In this document: positions 53,323-63,870 of the stretch, in pieces
Numbering within the stretch: the first letter of the stretch is position 1
Layout of the letters: each line of letters starts with the position of its first letter
NCBI GenBank assembly: GCA_036362985.1
Contig: JAYGXS010000004.1
Coordinates: 4,472,881-4,536,880 of the forward strand
Direction: 5' to 3'
Source: Ligula intestinalis
Lineage: Eukaryota; Platyhelminthes; Cestoda; Diphyllobothriidea; Diphyllobothriidae
Length of the DNA: 64,000 nt
Made by a program: the position numbers and the translations under genes
Notes under the pieces: generated by a model
Database searches by the model: none
Seen by the model: the letters and a program-made list of their open reading frames with translations, nothing else
Told to the model about the DNA's origin: nothing

Positions 53323-53581
53323 CAATGCGGTAGCGGCCAAGATGATGGCGCGCATGGGTCACCGCGACGGACAGGGCCTCGGTCGTGAGGGTCAGGGCAT
53401 GTCGAGTGCACTGGTGGTGGAGAAGACGAGTCGTCGCGGCGGTAAGATCATCCACGAACGCGATCGCCAACGCGCCGCGGCCGCGACCGCCGCTGGGCAG
53501 CAGGGTGGCGATGCGCTCTCTGCTGAGGGGGGCGTCCAAAGCGCCCCCTTCCCTCTGGTGGCCCCGGCACATGCAACCAAC
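53323..53581 (+). CDS. RBM17: SPF45 exon 5, G-patch
   Basis: This 259-nt exon has acceptor ACGCCAATTAG and donor GTAAGT. It completes Ile and encodes NAVAAKMMARMGHRDGQGLG, then REGQGMSSALVVEKTSRRGG and KIIHERD. G-x-G-x-G-L-G spacing and the ST-ALxVEKTSxRGGKII end identify the SPF45 G-patch (about residues 310-355), a helicase-contact and RNA-related module. A low-complexity tail (AAAATAAGQQGG, VQSAPFPLVAPA) links it to the RRM. Phase 0 at the end. Confidence 0.97.
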
Positions 53582-54699
53582 GTAAGTTTTCCTGGTACCC
53601 TCTCATACCTCCCCCGCACAGCGCCTCGTTTCGCGGTCTTTGTGAACGTTATTGAGGACAGCTAGGTGGTAAGAGAGAGCGAGAGAAGTCTGTTATTGAG
53701 GGAGGTCTAAGCTCGGCCTCTGGATTTTCATCTCCTTACACCTGAAGTATGTTGCTAGGACTGGGAGTACAGAATGCTGATATGCCGATGTGCGCCAGGA
53801 CACATGTAGTATAGGAAGACTTCGCAGCCATTAATTCAGAGTGAAGTGGATGAGCAACTTCATCAAGAATGCGATCAGGGTATTGCTTGGCCGACGTTAC
53901 GTGTCGCTGTATTATAATATGAGCCAAAAGGGCATAACGGCGGCGGCTGAAGAGAGCATGTGGAAGAAACGTGTAAAAATCAACAAGTCTTTTTTCAGCA
54001 AGGCTGGAAACGAAACCGCAGATCAGTAGAGAATGTGAGGGGGGAATGTGGGCATCTCGAAATCGTCAGGTTAGGGCTTGAGATGTGGGATATTAACTTA
54101 ACCGATTGGTATAGTATAGAAGTTTACGAATTTTACTGAAGAGGCTTGTAATATGAAGGATGAATGCGAGATTTAATGTCAGAATAACACGAAGATACCA
54201 GAAATAGGATACCTCATTGGACAGGATGTCTAAGGATTCAGGACTGGGCGTGGGTCGCGATCGCAAAACGCACTTGATTGACTTCTGGTTATTGCGTAGT
54301 TGACCATGGACTAACGAACATGCTGGTGAGGCATACCTTCATACACGAAGATTCCTCCTAGTTACTTCGAAATCGACCCGCGTACATCAGGTATTGATAG
54401 CATGCAGGTTACTAGAACTGAGTAGGCGAGTTCGAGGAAGTACTCACCAAGGTTGAGACACGATCACTGGAACAACAGGTTTATTAGCTTGACGTGTAAG
54501 ATGCTCCGTCGAACCCACTCTCAGGGCACAAGGGACGCAGTATGTACAGGATGGGGTTGTCATGTGATCACTTACCTACTATACTTGTTAGTCCTTGTGT
54601 TCATCGCTAGGGAGGGGAGTCGTACCTGATGCCATAACGCATCTTTACTTCAGGGCTAGTCTTAGACCATGACGATTGGACTTCGACACTAAGAGCAGC

Positions 54700-54895
54700 C
54701 CAGTCACCATGTGTTGGCTTCGCAAAGGATTCCGTAGTCCCCATGCGGAGATTTGAGTGACCAGTTTTGGCTTCCTAGTCGTTATCAGCCAGACAAATCC
54801 AACCTCAAGTTGAGATATTTTGAGATTCAAATCTGGATTCTTTGATGGTAGAGCGTTTTCAAGTCAAACTTTGTACAATTGAGCCACAGGCTCTC
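54700..54895 (-). mobile_element. tRNA-derived SINE (family A)
   Basis: Reads on the minus strand: body complement (AGTGACCAGTTTTGGCTTCC, CGTTATCAGCCAGAC), then the B box (complement of TTGAGATTCAAATCTGG) and A box (complement of AATTGAGCCACAGGCTC). Confidence 0.78.
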
Positions 54896-55009
54896 GTGTG
54901 CGATCATAAGTTGGTGTTACCAGTTCCAAAATTCAGAAACAAACCTTGATTTTTTCCTGAGAACTCTTCTTGCATATCTATATTTATGGGCAGAATGACA
55001 TTACTGACC

Positions 55010-55160
55010 TAGACAAGGAGGCTTGGAATGGCCTTTCTGGCTCATTAGCGGTCATCAGGCAGTCATATCCGACTCCAGCTGGTGCCCTATCTGATTTTAG
55101 AAAGCGCGACCTTGTTAATTAGAAGTTCAACGTTTTAACCACCGCACCACGGGTTCGCTG
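55010..55160 (-). mobile_element. tRNA-derived SINE (family A)
   Basis: Minus-strand body (TGGAATGGCCTTTCTGGCTC, GGTCATCAGGCAGTCATATC, CGACTCCAGCTGG) and the end of the head near ACCACCGCACCACGGGTTC. Confidence 0.75.
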
Positions 55161-55309
55161 TCTTACAGGTTTCGATGGGAACTATACACAGTGGCCAATA
55201 GGCCCTCACCGATCGGTTACGCAACCCTCACGTTTAGTTTTGCCTTGGAGCTCGCTCGTGGGCACCGCTAGCAACCGCGCAGGGGCTATTGATATAGGCA
55301 GAATTGTAT

Positions 55310-55465
55310 AACCGACAAATACAATGGAGACTGGAATGGCCATTTCTGAATTATTCGGGGTAGTCTGCCAGTCATATCCAACCCCCAGTGGCACCCCAGC
55401 CGCTATGCGGCTGCTAACTGGGCTCCAGAGTGAACCCGAAAGCACAACGGAACGAGTTAGTCCTG
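55310..55465 (-). mobile_element. tRNA-derived SINE (family A), head missing
   Basis: Minus-strand body: GGAGACTGGAATGGCCATTT, GTCATATCCAACCCCCAGTG. It is followed by the 3'-region complement near CTAACTGGGCTCCAGAG rather than by a tRNA-like head, so it is rearranged or truncated. Confidence 0.65.
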
Positions 55466-55506
55466 TAACCAATCAATGAGTTAATAGGTAATTATACTCC
55501 GATGTG

Positions 55507-55951
55507 TTTCAGGATGTAACCATCCTGGATCATTGCATGATAGCGAGCTAATTGGAACCCAATTGTATATGTTACTCGCTAACTATTAGTAACAATGTTA
55601 TTTTACCGACAACACACGAAACTTTTCGTCCTATTTGGGCCTCATTAGCGAGTAACATATACTATTTGGGTTCCAATTAGCTCGCTATCATACAATGATC
55701 CAGGATGGGTACATCCTGAAACGGATCGGGGTAGAATTACTTAATAAAATCTGTAGTCCTGATAAAAAACCGACAACACGGCGGACCCGTGACTCAAGGG
55801 TTAGAGCGTTCGCCTCTGGCCGGAGATGCGCGAGTTCAAAACTCGAGCGTGGCGACAATTTGCGCTGCTACACTGGAGTTGACCTACTTTCACCTGGTGA
55901 GGCCCAAATAGGCCGAAAATCTTCCTGATATGGTCTGTGTTGTCGGTAAAA
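55507..55951. repeat. Two interleaved inverted repeats around a tRNA-like element
   Basis: Repeat 1 arms are 55,507-55,582 and 55,645-55,721 (about 76 bases, near-perfect). Repeat 2 arms are 55,601-55,644 (TTTTACCGACAACACA, TTCGTCCTATTTGGGCCTCA) and 55,898-55,951. The left arm of repeat 2 lies inside the loop of repeat 1 and its right arm lies outside, so the two interlock. Between them, 55,781-55,857 is tRNA-like (GTGACTCAAGGGTTAGAGCG, GCGAGTTCAAAACTCG). ACCGACAACAC at 55,769-55,779 forms terminal inverted repeats with 55,937-55,947 around that unit. Confidence 0.85.
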
Positions 55952-56236
55952 TCCCATTTTTACGACCAGTGAGTGTCTATCTGCCACTGTGTATATGTTT
56001 GTTCATCCTTTATGCAGACAATTGCTAGACAGCTGCCCTACTTTACTCATGTAATAAATGTTGTCCTGTGGACGTTACTTCGCCTTCTCAGCTGTATCAT
56101 TTTCGGTTTAAAAGCCTGGCACTACTTCCCAGCTTCTTTGCTGTGCATTTCGATAATTGTTTGAACACCCTCTATCCCTTATCTATTCTTACCTGCGTTT
56201 TTGCGCTTCTTTTTTGACTCGTCACTTATCGTCTAG

Positions 56237-56423
56237 GTGGTCCTCCTGCGCAATATGTGCGGTCCTGGTGAGGTGGACGACGATTTGGAACCCGAAACGG
56301 CTGAAGAGTGTGCTAAATACGGCAAGGTGGTTACTTGCATGATCTTCGAGCTGCCCGACGCGGCGGAGAATGAGGCAGTTCGGATATTTGTCGAATTTGA
56401 AGAGGAACAGTCTGCCGTCCGTG
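56237..56423 (+). CDS. RBM17: SPF45 exon 6, first part of UHM/RRM
   Basis: This 187-nt exon has acceptor TTATCGTCTAG and donor GTACGT. In phase 0 it encodes VVLLRNMCGPGEVDDDLEPE, then TAEECAKYGKVVTCMIFELP and EAVRIFVEFEEEQSAVR. This is the first three quarters of the SPF45 RRM; VVLLRNM-x-G-x-GEVD-x-DLE is nearly invariant in the family. RNP-type strands are present (VVLLRNM and RIFVEF), but without the usual RNA-binding aromatics, as expected for a UHM. Confidence 0.97.
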
Positions 56424-57815
56424 GTACGTTTGAGTCCCCCCCCCTGCGCCTATTGCAGCCTTGCGGATATGCTCCTCCAATATTGATAGACTATGTGCGT
56501 CTTCTGGTATACCACCACCACCACCCCCACCACCACCACCACCACCCCATGTCCACCACCCCCATGTCCACCACCACCACCCCCACCACCACTACCACCC
56601 CCATGTCCACCACCACCATCACCACCACCCCCATGTCCACCACCACCACCGCCACCACCACTTTCGCTTGCCCCTTCATCGTTACTTAATGAGGCTGAAT
56701 TGGATCTTATCACGTATCTTATGGCTAGTCTGCATTAGTCGAGGCCGGTTAAACAGTATTGTCCTAGACCGTAATGGTCAATATTGCTTTTGAAAGTAAT
56801 TAGGAGTCTTGGCTGGAAGTTGGCCTACTAGCTACACCAAAGCCTTCGACATCTGCATACGCCAATTTGCTCGATAGAGAAAGCGTAGTTAATTTGGATC
56901 TTGCGACAACAGTAGTTTTTTTTTGTATTTTTAATAGTATTAGAATCGTACCATAAGTCGGCAGCAGCTAAAAGGCTAAGGTGGTTGATTTTGCATGACT
57001 AAGAAGACAGATCCAGTTGATGTTGTCCGCACGTGCGCAAAGTCGTGCACAAAATGTTAACCTTAAAAGCAGAAAAATTGTCGTTGAGCTCCAGGAACGC
57101 GAAACCTTTTTGGTGCTTAAAGTTATTCGTATCACTTTTTTGTCCTTGCAAAAGAGAAACTTTTGGTGAAATGTTCGACTCCATTGTAGACTATGTGTAC
57201 TTTTGTCTTCGAGACCAACAACACTGTCCAGATTGAATGAACTTCCCTTCGGAAATGACCTGGTAAAGCTTTTAGCAGGCTATCAATGAACCCTACATTT
57301 ATGTTTAAGCCCGCCTTTTTGAAGTACGTGAAATACTAATATGCCTGTTTGGCCTGAAAGCGGCCCTACATGGCCGCAAGCAGTTTCCGCGTCTTTGTGA
57401 TTGTTTTTCTATACTGGTGTTTGCGTTTGATTGCTTTAGTCACAGATGACACACTAGTAGGAAATTGCCGCTTCAGTTCACTATGTAATCCAGCTCAGAG
57501 GACGAAAATGCTGCGCCGAGCTATATCTTAAACGTGAATTTCAAGCCCAAGTAAGCCGCTAATGGCTGGGGCCTGCTGCCTCGGTGAGATAGCAGTCAGT
57601 CGCTTGATCATCGCCTTTCAGAGCATCTTCATTCGCGTTAATTAACTCTTTGATCCGCCGCGACGCGTTGACACACACAAACCCACCGTCGCATCTCACC
57701 CCCCCCCCTGCTCCCATAATGCCCGCTCCTGCTCCCGAAATGTTTCCTCTTTCCATTCACGAAAAGAAGTGAAGCTGATGTGTTGCTGGTGTTCACATTC
57801 CCTTCTTTTTTTCAG
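56424..57815. other. SPF45 intron 6
   Basis: Starts with a CCA-rich minisatellite (56,510-56,660). The remainder is AT-rich and shows no recognised gene or repeat. The acceptor is TTCTTTTTTTCAG. Confidence 0.5.
56510..56662. repeat. (CCA)n-based minisatellite with CCCATGTCCA spacers
   Basis: CCA runs alternate with CCCCCATGTCCACC units about six times. The minus strand is G-rich with many GGTGG runs and could form G-quadruplexes. Open frames of poly-His, poly-Pro and poly-Gly over it are artefacts. Confidence 0.9.
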
Positions 57816-57928
57816 CCGTTTGTGACCTGAATGGGCGGTTTTTTGGCGGTCGGGTCGTGAAGGCCGGTTTCTACGATGCCGAAAAATTCCGCAACCTCGA
57901 ACTCACAGACGCGCCAATGCAGGGATGA
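57816..57928 (+). CDS. RBM17: SPF45 exon 7, end of UHM with R-x-F motif, stop
   Basis: Two bases complete an Ala codon, and then VCDLNGRFFGGRVVKAGFYD and AEKFRNLELTDAPMQG run to the TGA at 57,926-57,928. GRFFGGR holds the R-x-F motif (R464, F466) that in UHM domains grips the Trp of ligand motifs in SF1, U2AF65 and SF3b155. The end FRNLEL matches the FRVLDL end of human SPF45. No AATAAA lies within 300 bases downstream. Confidence 0.96.
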
Positions 57929-58169
57929 CGGAGAGAACTCTGTATTGTCTTTTTTTACAGTTATTCCCTCTTCCCCCCCCCCTTCATGTCCTTTCCCTAT
58001 TATTTTGGCTGGCGTCTCTTTGGATGAATGCAACGCCTGTCTGCAGACCAACTTCAGTGTTACTTCTGTGTACACTTTATGCTCCTTTAAGTACACGTCT
58101 GTGCAGTTTTTTGTCTTTCGGCACCTGTGGACTGGTTTTTAGAAGGGCTAGCTGGCGCTGACCAGCTGG

Positions 58170-58790
58170 CCAGAATCATCCGTATAGGTAAAAAAAGAAG
58201 GCAAGACACTCACCTGGTTTATGATGTAATTCGTCTAAACTTTCGAACACTTACTGATGTCCATCGTCAGAAGTAAAAGCGGTAACAAAAAACGATCAAC
58301 TGTTTTAGGGAGCAGGGGCCGATCAACCACCAGTGACGTCAGTCCGGGGGTGACTGCGCAGTGCTCTGTATGCCGGCGCGAGGTCGATATATCATTTGAC
58401 TGAACTCTCATCTGAGGCCTGGGCTTCACTCAATGCTTGACCTGGAGTGGGCGATTATATTCCCGCCTGCCAATTTAGACTTGTCGCTCGTTTCGTATGT
58501 GTGGGCAGTCACTTGTGGTAATTCTTCACCTCGTCTTACAACCAGCTTATTTTCGCCTATGCGTGAACTTAGCATGCGTCCAGTCTGTCCTGTGTAGTTT
58601 TGCGGGTAGTTTAGGCATGGTACGCGATAAACTACACCCGACTGCTCACCGGGATTTAACCGATCCTTCATTTACATTACTCGGCCGCGCATAGTAGCCT
58701 TTGGATGGCGTGAAATACCGACGTCTAGTCCTACAGCAATGCGCTTGGTCGCTTCAGATACGTCCTTGATGTATGGCAGCGCATGTCATA
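58170..58790 (-). mobile_element. Penelope-like remnant with GIY-YIG fragment and terminus
   Basis: The minus strand at 58,671-58,426 reads SGVVYRVPCLNYPQNYTGQT and GRMLSSRIGENKLVVRRGEE, the core of the Penelope GIY-YIG nuclease: a VVY-x-x-P-C start, Y-x-G-Q-T-G-R, and the R-x-x-E-N-K helix. At 58,270-58,237 a hammerhead-like core (CTGACGA, GGACA..TGTTC, GAAAGTTT) lies in its terminal region. This is a different subfamily from the element at 7.5-9.8 kb. Confidence 0.8.
58236..58270 (-). ncRNA. Hammerhead-ribozyme-like core
   Basis: CTGACGA (58,270-58,264), a hairpin with five pairs GGACA..TGTTC, then GAAAGTTT (58,244-58,237). Stem I pairing is short. The core differs from the consensus by one base (C for U). 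Confidence 0.42.
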
Positions 58791-59539
58791 TCGTATAGGC
58801 TAGTTATGGTGCTGGTTTCTGTTTCAGTCCAAATTTATAGTAGCCGCCAGTGATTGATCTTTGCTGGACGCGAATTTCTCAAGTCTGGGGGCCTTTCCGA
58901 TCACTGCCTCCCCGCCCGAGCTCGAATGCTTTTTGCTTAGTGGGTCGAATTTCGATGTTATCTTATCAAGGGGTGTCGTGATAGCCACACGTACTTATCT
59001 GTCTAGGTAACAAGTATTTGCATAAACTGGCAACAGCTACATCGCGGAGGCCTAAGATGACATCGTTAGTTGCGCACCCGAATAAAGCTGTTGCCAGATG
59101 TCTGCAAGGTGAGGCCCGATGGAGTCGGCACGCAGGGTGATTTGTCACACAATACTTTACAGGGCAGCTGCGGGCACATAGTTAAAATGATTTTAAAAAG
59201 ACATCGAATAAAATACAAAGGCTGATCATCAAGTGTTGGCTCAAAAGTGCATTGACCTGGATAATGGCTCGACGTGCGGACTTGGAGCAGAGACAAAGTT
59301 CACAGATACGGACAACTGTTGCTGTGGAAACAGGAACGTCTTAGCTGAATGTGAGGTTTGTGGAAGTAAGTCTATTTTTTACTTCGTAGTGTTCTCAAGA
59401 TAGGTTGTGGCCTGTAGTGCAGTGCAGCGGTCGAGTCTTCTCAATTGCTTCCTGGGACACGCATGGTCGCTTGTATTGGCAGTGACTAATGTTTTGGAAA
59501 TTGCCAGTAAGGGTGAACTGCGAGGCCTAGGTAGTAATT
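58791..59539. other. Downstream of SPF45, nothing recognised
   Basis: No recognisable gene or repeat. Confidence 0.4.
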
Positions 59540-60030
59540 GAGAAGGGACAGATGTGATCGCTGTGACAAGAATTTTTTTGCCTGGTTTTTCGGATCCCGT
59601 CGCGGATCCATCATCACAGACAATAACAGAACGGGGTAATTCATAGACAGGGAGCCGTAGTATTTAACAGTAACAGTCACTCTGCTACTCTATACCTAGG
59701 ACAATTAACGGCTTCGTCCTATCGAGGGTTGTTTCTCGCTCGTGCGCTAATTGGTTGATGGCCGGCGCGTCCTTCGTGACCTGCTGAACGTCCATCATCC
59801 GTGCTGGATTTGGGCTTGATGATTGGTCGACCATCTAGCGCAGGCATTTTTTGCGCGTTCGTCTGTGGGTTCTCCGAATGGCGAATTATGCCGGCCCAAC
59901 TCAGCTAGGTTGGGCAGGTCGGTGCACTTGTGGCCCGTGAGCCATGGCCTGACGTATCCTTTGACTCACTTTTATCACTCTTCGCGAAAGTTTCGGCCTC
60001 ACTAAATTCGGGAGTGCTCAGTTCCATGTA
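59540..60030 (-). mobile_element. Penelope-type terminal sequence
   Basis: Matches 33,420-33,975 over most of its length. The minus strand has GTGATGAT, a perfect GGATCC..GGATCC stem II with loop GCGACG, and GAAAAACC (59,612-59,580): a hammerhead-like core that has lost several key bases. Confidence 0.6.
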
Positions 60031-60340
60031 TGTACTCCAGCCGTCTTGCAAGAGTTTATCGTTCAAACTTATGTAGGTTAGTATCTAGTAGTCACTTCCC
60101 CGAAAGACGCCTAAAATGTCCTTTAATTTTTATTTTGAGCGGATTTATACTGCACCCCGCAGTTGTGAAAGTCGGACAATATGCGCGCTATACCAGCGGC
60201 ATTATCGCGTTTGCGAAATCTTGTTGTTCGATCCACAAACCGCGTCTTGGTGAAGTCTGTATGTCTTCATCGTTAAGTACCAGTGACAGAGAAAGGAAGA
60301 GCGAGAGATACGCTTTATTTCGAAAGTATGATTTTATAAT

Positions 60341-60420
60341 TTTAAGCGAAATAATTCTCCATTCACCGTGGATAGAAATGGGTTGTCAAAATATGTCACC
60401 GGACGGGGTCGAAAAGATAA
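60341..60420 (+). other. Exon-like segment, unassigned
   Basis: About 80 bases between TTATAATTTTAAG and a GTAAGT donor. One frame reads NNSPFTVDRNGLSKYVTGRG and ends with one spare base, which fits the next candidate (60,596). A competing frame also looks coding. No family recognised. Confidence 0.22.
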
Positions 60421-60595
60421 TTCGAGTAAGTGTCAACATCATGTGCAGCTGGCCTCATTTTTAGCTCATACTAACCAAGCAAAGTAAAATTCAGTTTATA
60501 ATACGCAAAGTGAGCCAATCTATATGATTGAGTTGAAAAGAAAAAAATGGCAGCCCACTTTCAGGAGCCTATCTGCGTTCGTCTTTGTTTTACAG

Positions 60596-60728
60596 GCCAC
60601 ACAGAGGAGTACCCCTTAAGGGACCCAGAAACTGGAGAATGCTTCAGTATCAATACCTCGAAAGCCAACCATCTCATCACCGTGGCAGTTGCACGTACCA
60701 GAACTTTGGGATCTACTTATTTCAGAAT
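60596..60728 (+). other. Exon-like segment, unassigned
   Basis: It follows GTCTTTGTTTTACAG. Joined with the spare base from 60,420 it reads SHTEEYPLRDPETGECFSIN, then TSKANHLITVAVARTR. A donor could be GTATCG at 60,729, which is weak. No protein family recognised; a second frame is also open. Confidence 0.25.
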
Positions 60729-61174
60729 GCGTATCGCCTCGCGAACGCTGAAATTAATTGAATTTTTATCTGCTTACGCTAGCCTTTCGCATGATTTAGT
60801 TCCCACCGTCGAGTTTGGAAAATGTTAGTGCCGAGCAAAATATTTTTTGCCAACCTCAATACACAAGGTTTGGCGGGAGCAGTGTTTTGGTTGTTAGCTC
60901 TGTGATCGTGGGATAGGTATTGTTTATTTCACTGTCTACCGCTTGTGAACTCAAATTTCCTGTGATTACCTAAACCCACATCGGTTCGTGGAAAATCTAC
61001 TGCTCAACTTGAATGTAGAAGCAGAGGATGCGATCACTGGAACACGAGTTTTATTTTCCTGATATTTCGGATTCCGTCGGCAATTCGTAATCATAGATGA
61101 TGATATCATTGTCGTTGTCACGCGCAGATAGGGTTGAAACATGAACTGCTAGCATCAAAACAGATATGCGACTT

Positions 61175-61843
61175 CAGAAGAATATCCGGCGAGCATGAGT
61201 AGCTTTCGGTATATTCTCCTAAAAACCATTACATTTATATAGGGAGGGGGTAAAAAGTAACGTGCTAGCAATTATGCTCGTCGTTACAGGCAAATTAGTC
61301 GTGGAAAAAAGGAGAGAATGGGATTGATAATACTCGGCTGGTTGCGAGGTGATGATTGTTGAATCCATAAAAGGGGGGAGGGTGAAAAGGGGAGAAAGTT
61401 AAGAAAGATGTCCATATGGTTGACTTCGGACATCGTGTGGATCCCGGTGAAACCTCTAAGGTACCGCCAAACCACCTAAAGTCTCCGTGTCACCGTTTGC
61501 TAGCAACAGCAGAAGCAACCGCGATCCGGTTGAGGAAGCTGGTTTTTTTTTGGTGCAGAAGAACCTCCTGCAAGCCCCAGCGTGGCATGGCCAATGGTTA
61601 CATAACTGCCTGCATCTTTTCGTGCTTACTCACCCTCCCCCCTGTCCGGATTCAGCAGACCTTCCTCGCCTCGCAAACAGCCAAGTTCTTTCAATCACAT
61701 CCCCTCCCATTTTCCCATCACTAATTTGCCTGCATCGATGAGCATAATTGCTAGCACGTTACTTTTTACCCTCTCCCTATATAAATGTAATGGGCAGGGG
61801 AGAATATACCGAAAGCTACTCATGCTCGCCGGATATTCTTCTG
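61175..61843. mobile_element. Penelope-like remnant with inverted termini
   Basis: Arms 61,175-61,297 and 61,721-61,843 are inverted copies of a terminal sequence (CCGGCGAGCATGAGTAGC, ACATTTATATAGGGAGGG). The plus strand between them keeps HRLLATAEATAIRL (61,494-61,535) and then, in another frame, QKNLLQAPAWHG, the C-terminal end of the GIY-YIG protein. All of the RT is gone. The layout repeats that of 7,492-9,812 on a smaller scale. Confidence 0.8.
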
Positions 61844-62150
61844 AATTGTCTGATGGGATGTTTTGCTACTTTAAAATATATGAATCTTTAATTTAATATT
61901 TTTTTAAATCACTTCCACAACAATTAGATATTTATTTACACTCAATTACCAAGAATTGTATGTTTGATCAAAAAAGGTAAGACTGTTCGGTGGGGGATTA
62001 TATATTTAAGGGGCCCTGAAAAGCACTTTTGCCATTAGTTCCTTGCTTAGAAAATCGTTGCCTAATTTGTGTTTTTTCTGACCGGTGGAAAACTGTGTGA
62101 CCAGCTTGCTTAATCACCTGTGATTTCCTATTCTTAAAATTTGCTTCCAG
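61844..62150. other. AT-rich stretch, nothing recognised
   Basis: No feature seen other than the pyrimidine-poor acceptor ATTTGCTTCCAG that ends it. Confidence 0.35.
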
Positions 62151-62249
62151 GCTGGGTAACCGAACTAGCGCACCAATATTTGGGACCCAAAGACACACAT
62201 CTGTTGCATACATCATGCATATGGTACACAGATGATGTCCCACAAGCAG
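62151..62249 (+). other. Exon-like segment, unassigned
   Basis: 99 bases between TTTGCTTCCAG and the donor GTAAAC. One frame reads GWVTELAHQYLGPKDTHLLH and TSCIWYTDDVPQA. Composition and splice sites look real, but I do not recognise the family. It might belong with 60,341-60,728 to a third + strand gene. Confidence 0.3.
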
Positions 62250-63799
62250 GTAAACAGCATGTATGTGCACACGGCTTTCCAGACAGCGGTTTCAGGTGAG
62301 TAACAATAAACTACGCAGACAACCAGAGCAAAATTGAGAGTTTGGAAGTTATCGCATCAATTTACACAGCGGATTATTGTTTTAAGTTCAGAAACGTTGA
62401 GTTCAAATGCTGCTGACTGAATAAGACCCAGCAGCTCGAAAAGGCCAGATGATTGGGATATATGTTCTTTGTTGTGCTGCTGATTGCTTAGCATCTGCTC
62501 TACATCGGTCCGGAAAGAAAAAAAGGCTGAATAAATAAAATCTAGTGATGGGAAACAGGTGTGAAAACAAAAACAATTTCGAAAGTATATCCCCATTCGT
62601 GTCTCCGTTCAGCTAGCATCTTTACTATTTATCTAACATTGAAGTGTAAGGTCAGTCAAATGTTTGTGGATAAGCGAAGTATGCAAGTCCATGGACCGAA
62701 GCAGTCGCTCAATACTGTACGGTAGAGCCTAGGATAAGACCTTTTAAGATGTGACGTCTTGTAGAAATAAATAATGGGGAAAAAACACTCTGCCATACAT
62801 CTGCAGGGCAGCTGTCGGAACTACGTACCACAAAGCCCTTACCGGGCTGAATATTTTTTGTTGAGTGTGCAGTAATTCGAGAAACTGAAGAAAACTCGCG
62901 GAAATTCCCTCAACTCTGTTTCCTTGGATTCAAGTAATCTTTTTCTTTACTTGCTCAAATTAAGGGAAGATGTAATTTGAGCTCAGATCGAAATTTGTGA
63001 TAGTCGGGAGGTAAGAGTTGAAACAGTTGTCGGTTTTAACAAATAATGAATCGTTTTGAAAGTTTAAATTATGGTTTGAGTTCTTTCCTTTTCCTTATAC
63101 ATAGTAATGGTACTTATTCTGTGCCAGCGTGAGGGAAAACTGTTATTAGGCAACCGAATTTCATACGGTGTGTTCTTCAAATTTCTTCCTCTTATAAAAA
63201 ATACTGTAGCAACTTAACCCGCTGTATTTATTTTGTTTATTTGTGCCAAAAGGTGACGCCACCTATTCTGTAGTCTACTGCACCCTTGAAGAAAATGATA
63301 TTCTTACGTAATCAGTGACCTCATTGATAGTAAACTTTGTGTTTTTAGTTAAGTTGAACATTCGCTTTTCGTGGATGTTTTTCTTAATATTTATTTCATA
63401 TTAATGCAGATGCTTTACTGTTGCTTCCTAAGTCTCTTTCATCTCGAATTCATCGAACGAATTGGAATCCGCAACATAGACAAAATAGAACTATCTAGCG
63501 AGGATGGATGATGAGCACCTACCCAAGTGATTTATCTACGGCACCGTCGCCACGGGTGCTCATAGGAGAGGAGGTTATTTTGAATACATGAGGACCCTTT
63601 GAAAACGTCTTTCCGGTATCTGACAATCGACCCCGGGGCATGGGTGATCGACATATCTGAAAAGGCGCAGTGAAGATGCGGACAGCAATCTACGAATCCA
63701 CCTTGACTAACACTGGCCAAGCCAAATGGAAGATTTCCGAACTTCAAGCCCGGTCGAAATTTCCCACCAGCGTCTATCCCATACCATCACATCGGGCAT
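62250..63799. other. Nothing recognised
   Basis: AT-rich sequence with no convincing exon, RNA gene or repeat. Confidence 0.35.
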
Positions 63800-63870
63800 A
63801 GAGAAGGTGCTTTAGGGGACCGAAAGCCAGGCTCACAGGCCCTTTCTTAATGTGGCCTCTCTGGCATTCT
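63800..63870. repeat. Interspersed repeat D, short
   Basis: CCTTTCTTAATGTGGCCTCT matches the TTCTTAATGTGGCCTTTATGG block at 15.8 and 50.0 kb. A following CCCCAAAGTGATGCATCGTC block (63,929-63,948) matches 42,572-42,594. Confidence 0.5.

Larger units (their letters stand above)
53582..56236. other. SPF45 intron 5
   Basis: Holds three antisense family A SINEs (54.7-55.5 kb) and the interleaved inverted repeats with a tRNA-like segment at 55,507-55,951. A decayed Penelope-type terminus is likely at 54,455-54,530. No coding region seen at 53.7-54.4 kb. Confidence 0.55.
38681..57928 (+). other. RBM17: SPF45 / RBM17 splicing factor gene, complete, seven exons
   Basis: Exons 38681-38880, 44065-44193, 45342-45531, 50357-50760, 53323-53581, 56237-56423 and 57816-57928 splice with canonical AG/GT sites. 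Lengths of 200, 129, 190, 404, 259, 187 and 113 sum to 1,482, that is 493 residues and a stop, and every intron phase matches. The product has the SPF45 layout: short conserved N-terminus, an ADEY-N-P-x-x-PNDYEE motif, a basic stretch, an AIAPP motif, a G-patch, and a C-terminal UHM-type RRM with an R-x-F motif. SPF45 is a nuclear factor of the U2 snRNP stage that binds U2AF-ligand motifs and acts in 3' splice-site choice. The protein is longer than the human one (about 401 aa), mainly in low-complexity linkers. Confidence 0.95.

Noticed and set aside
56450..56793. Open frames rich in His, Pro, Gly or Val
   Set aside because: They are translations of the CCA minisatellite in every frame on both strands, inside an intron.
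60030..60464. 144-codon open frame
   Set aside because: Its first part overlaps the end of a Penelope-type terminus. The last part competes with the exon-like segment in another frame; no motif found.
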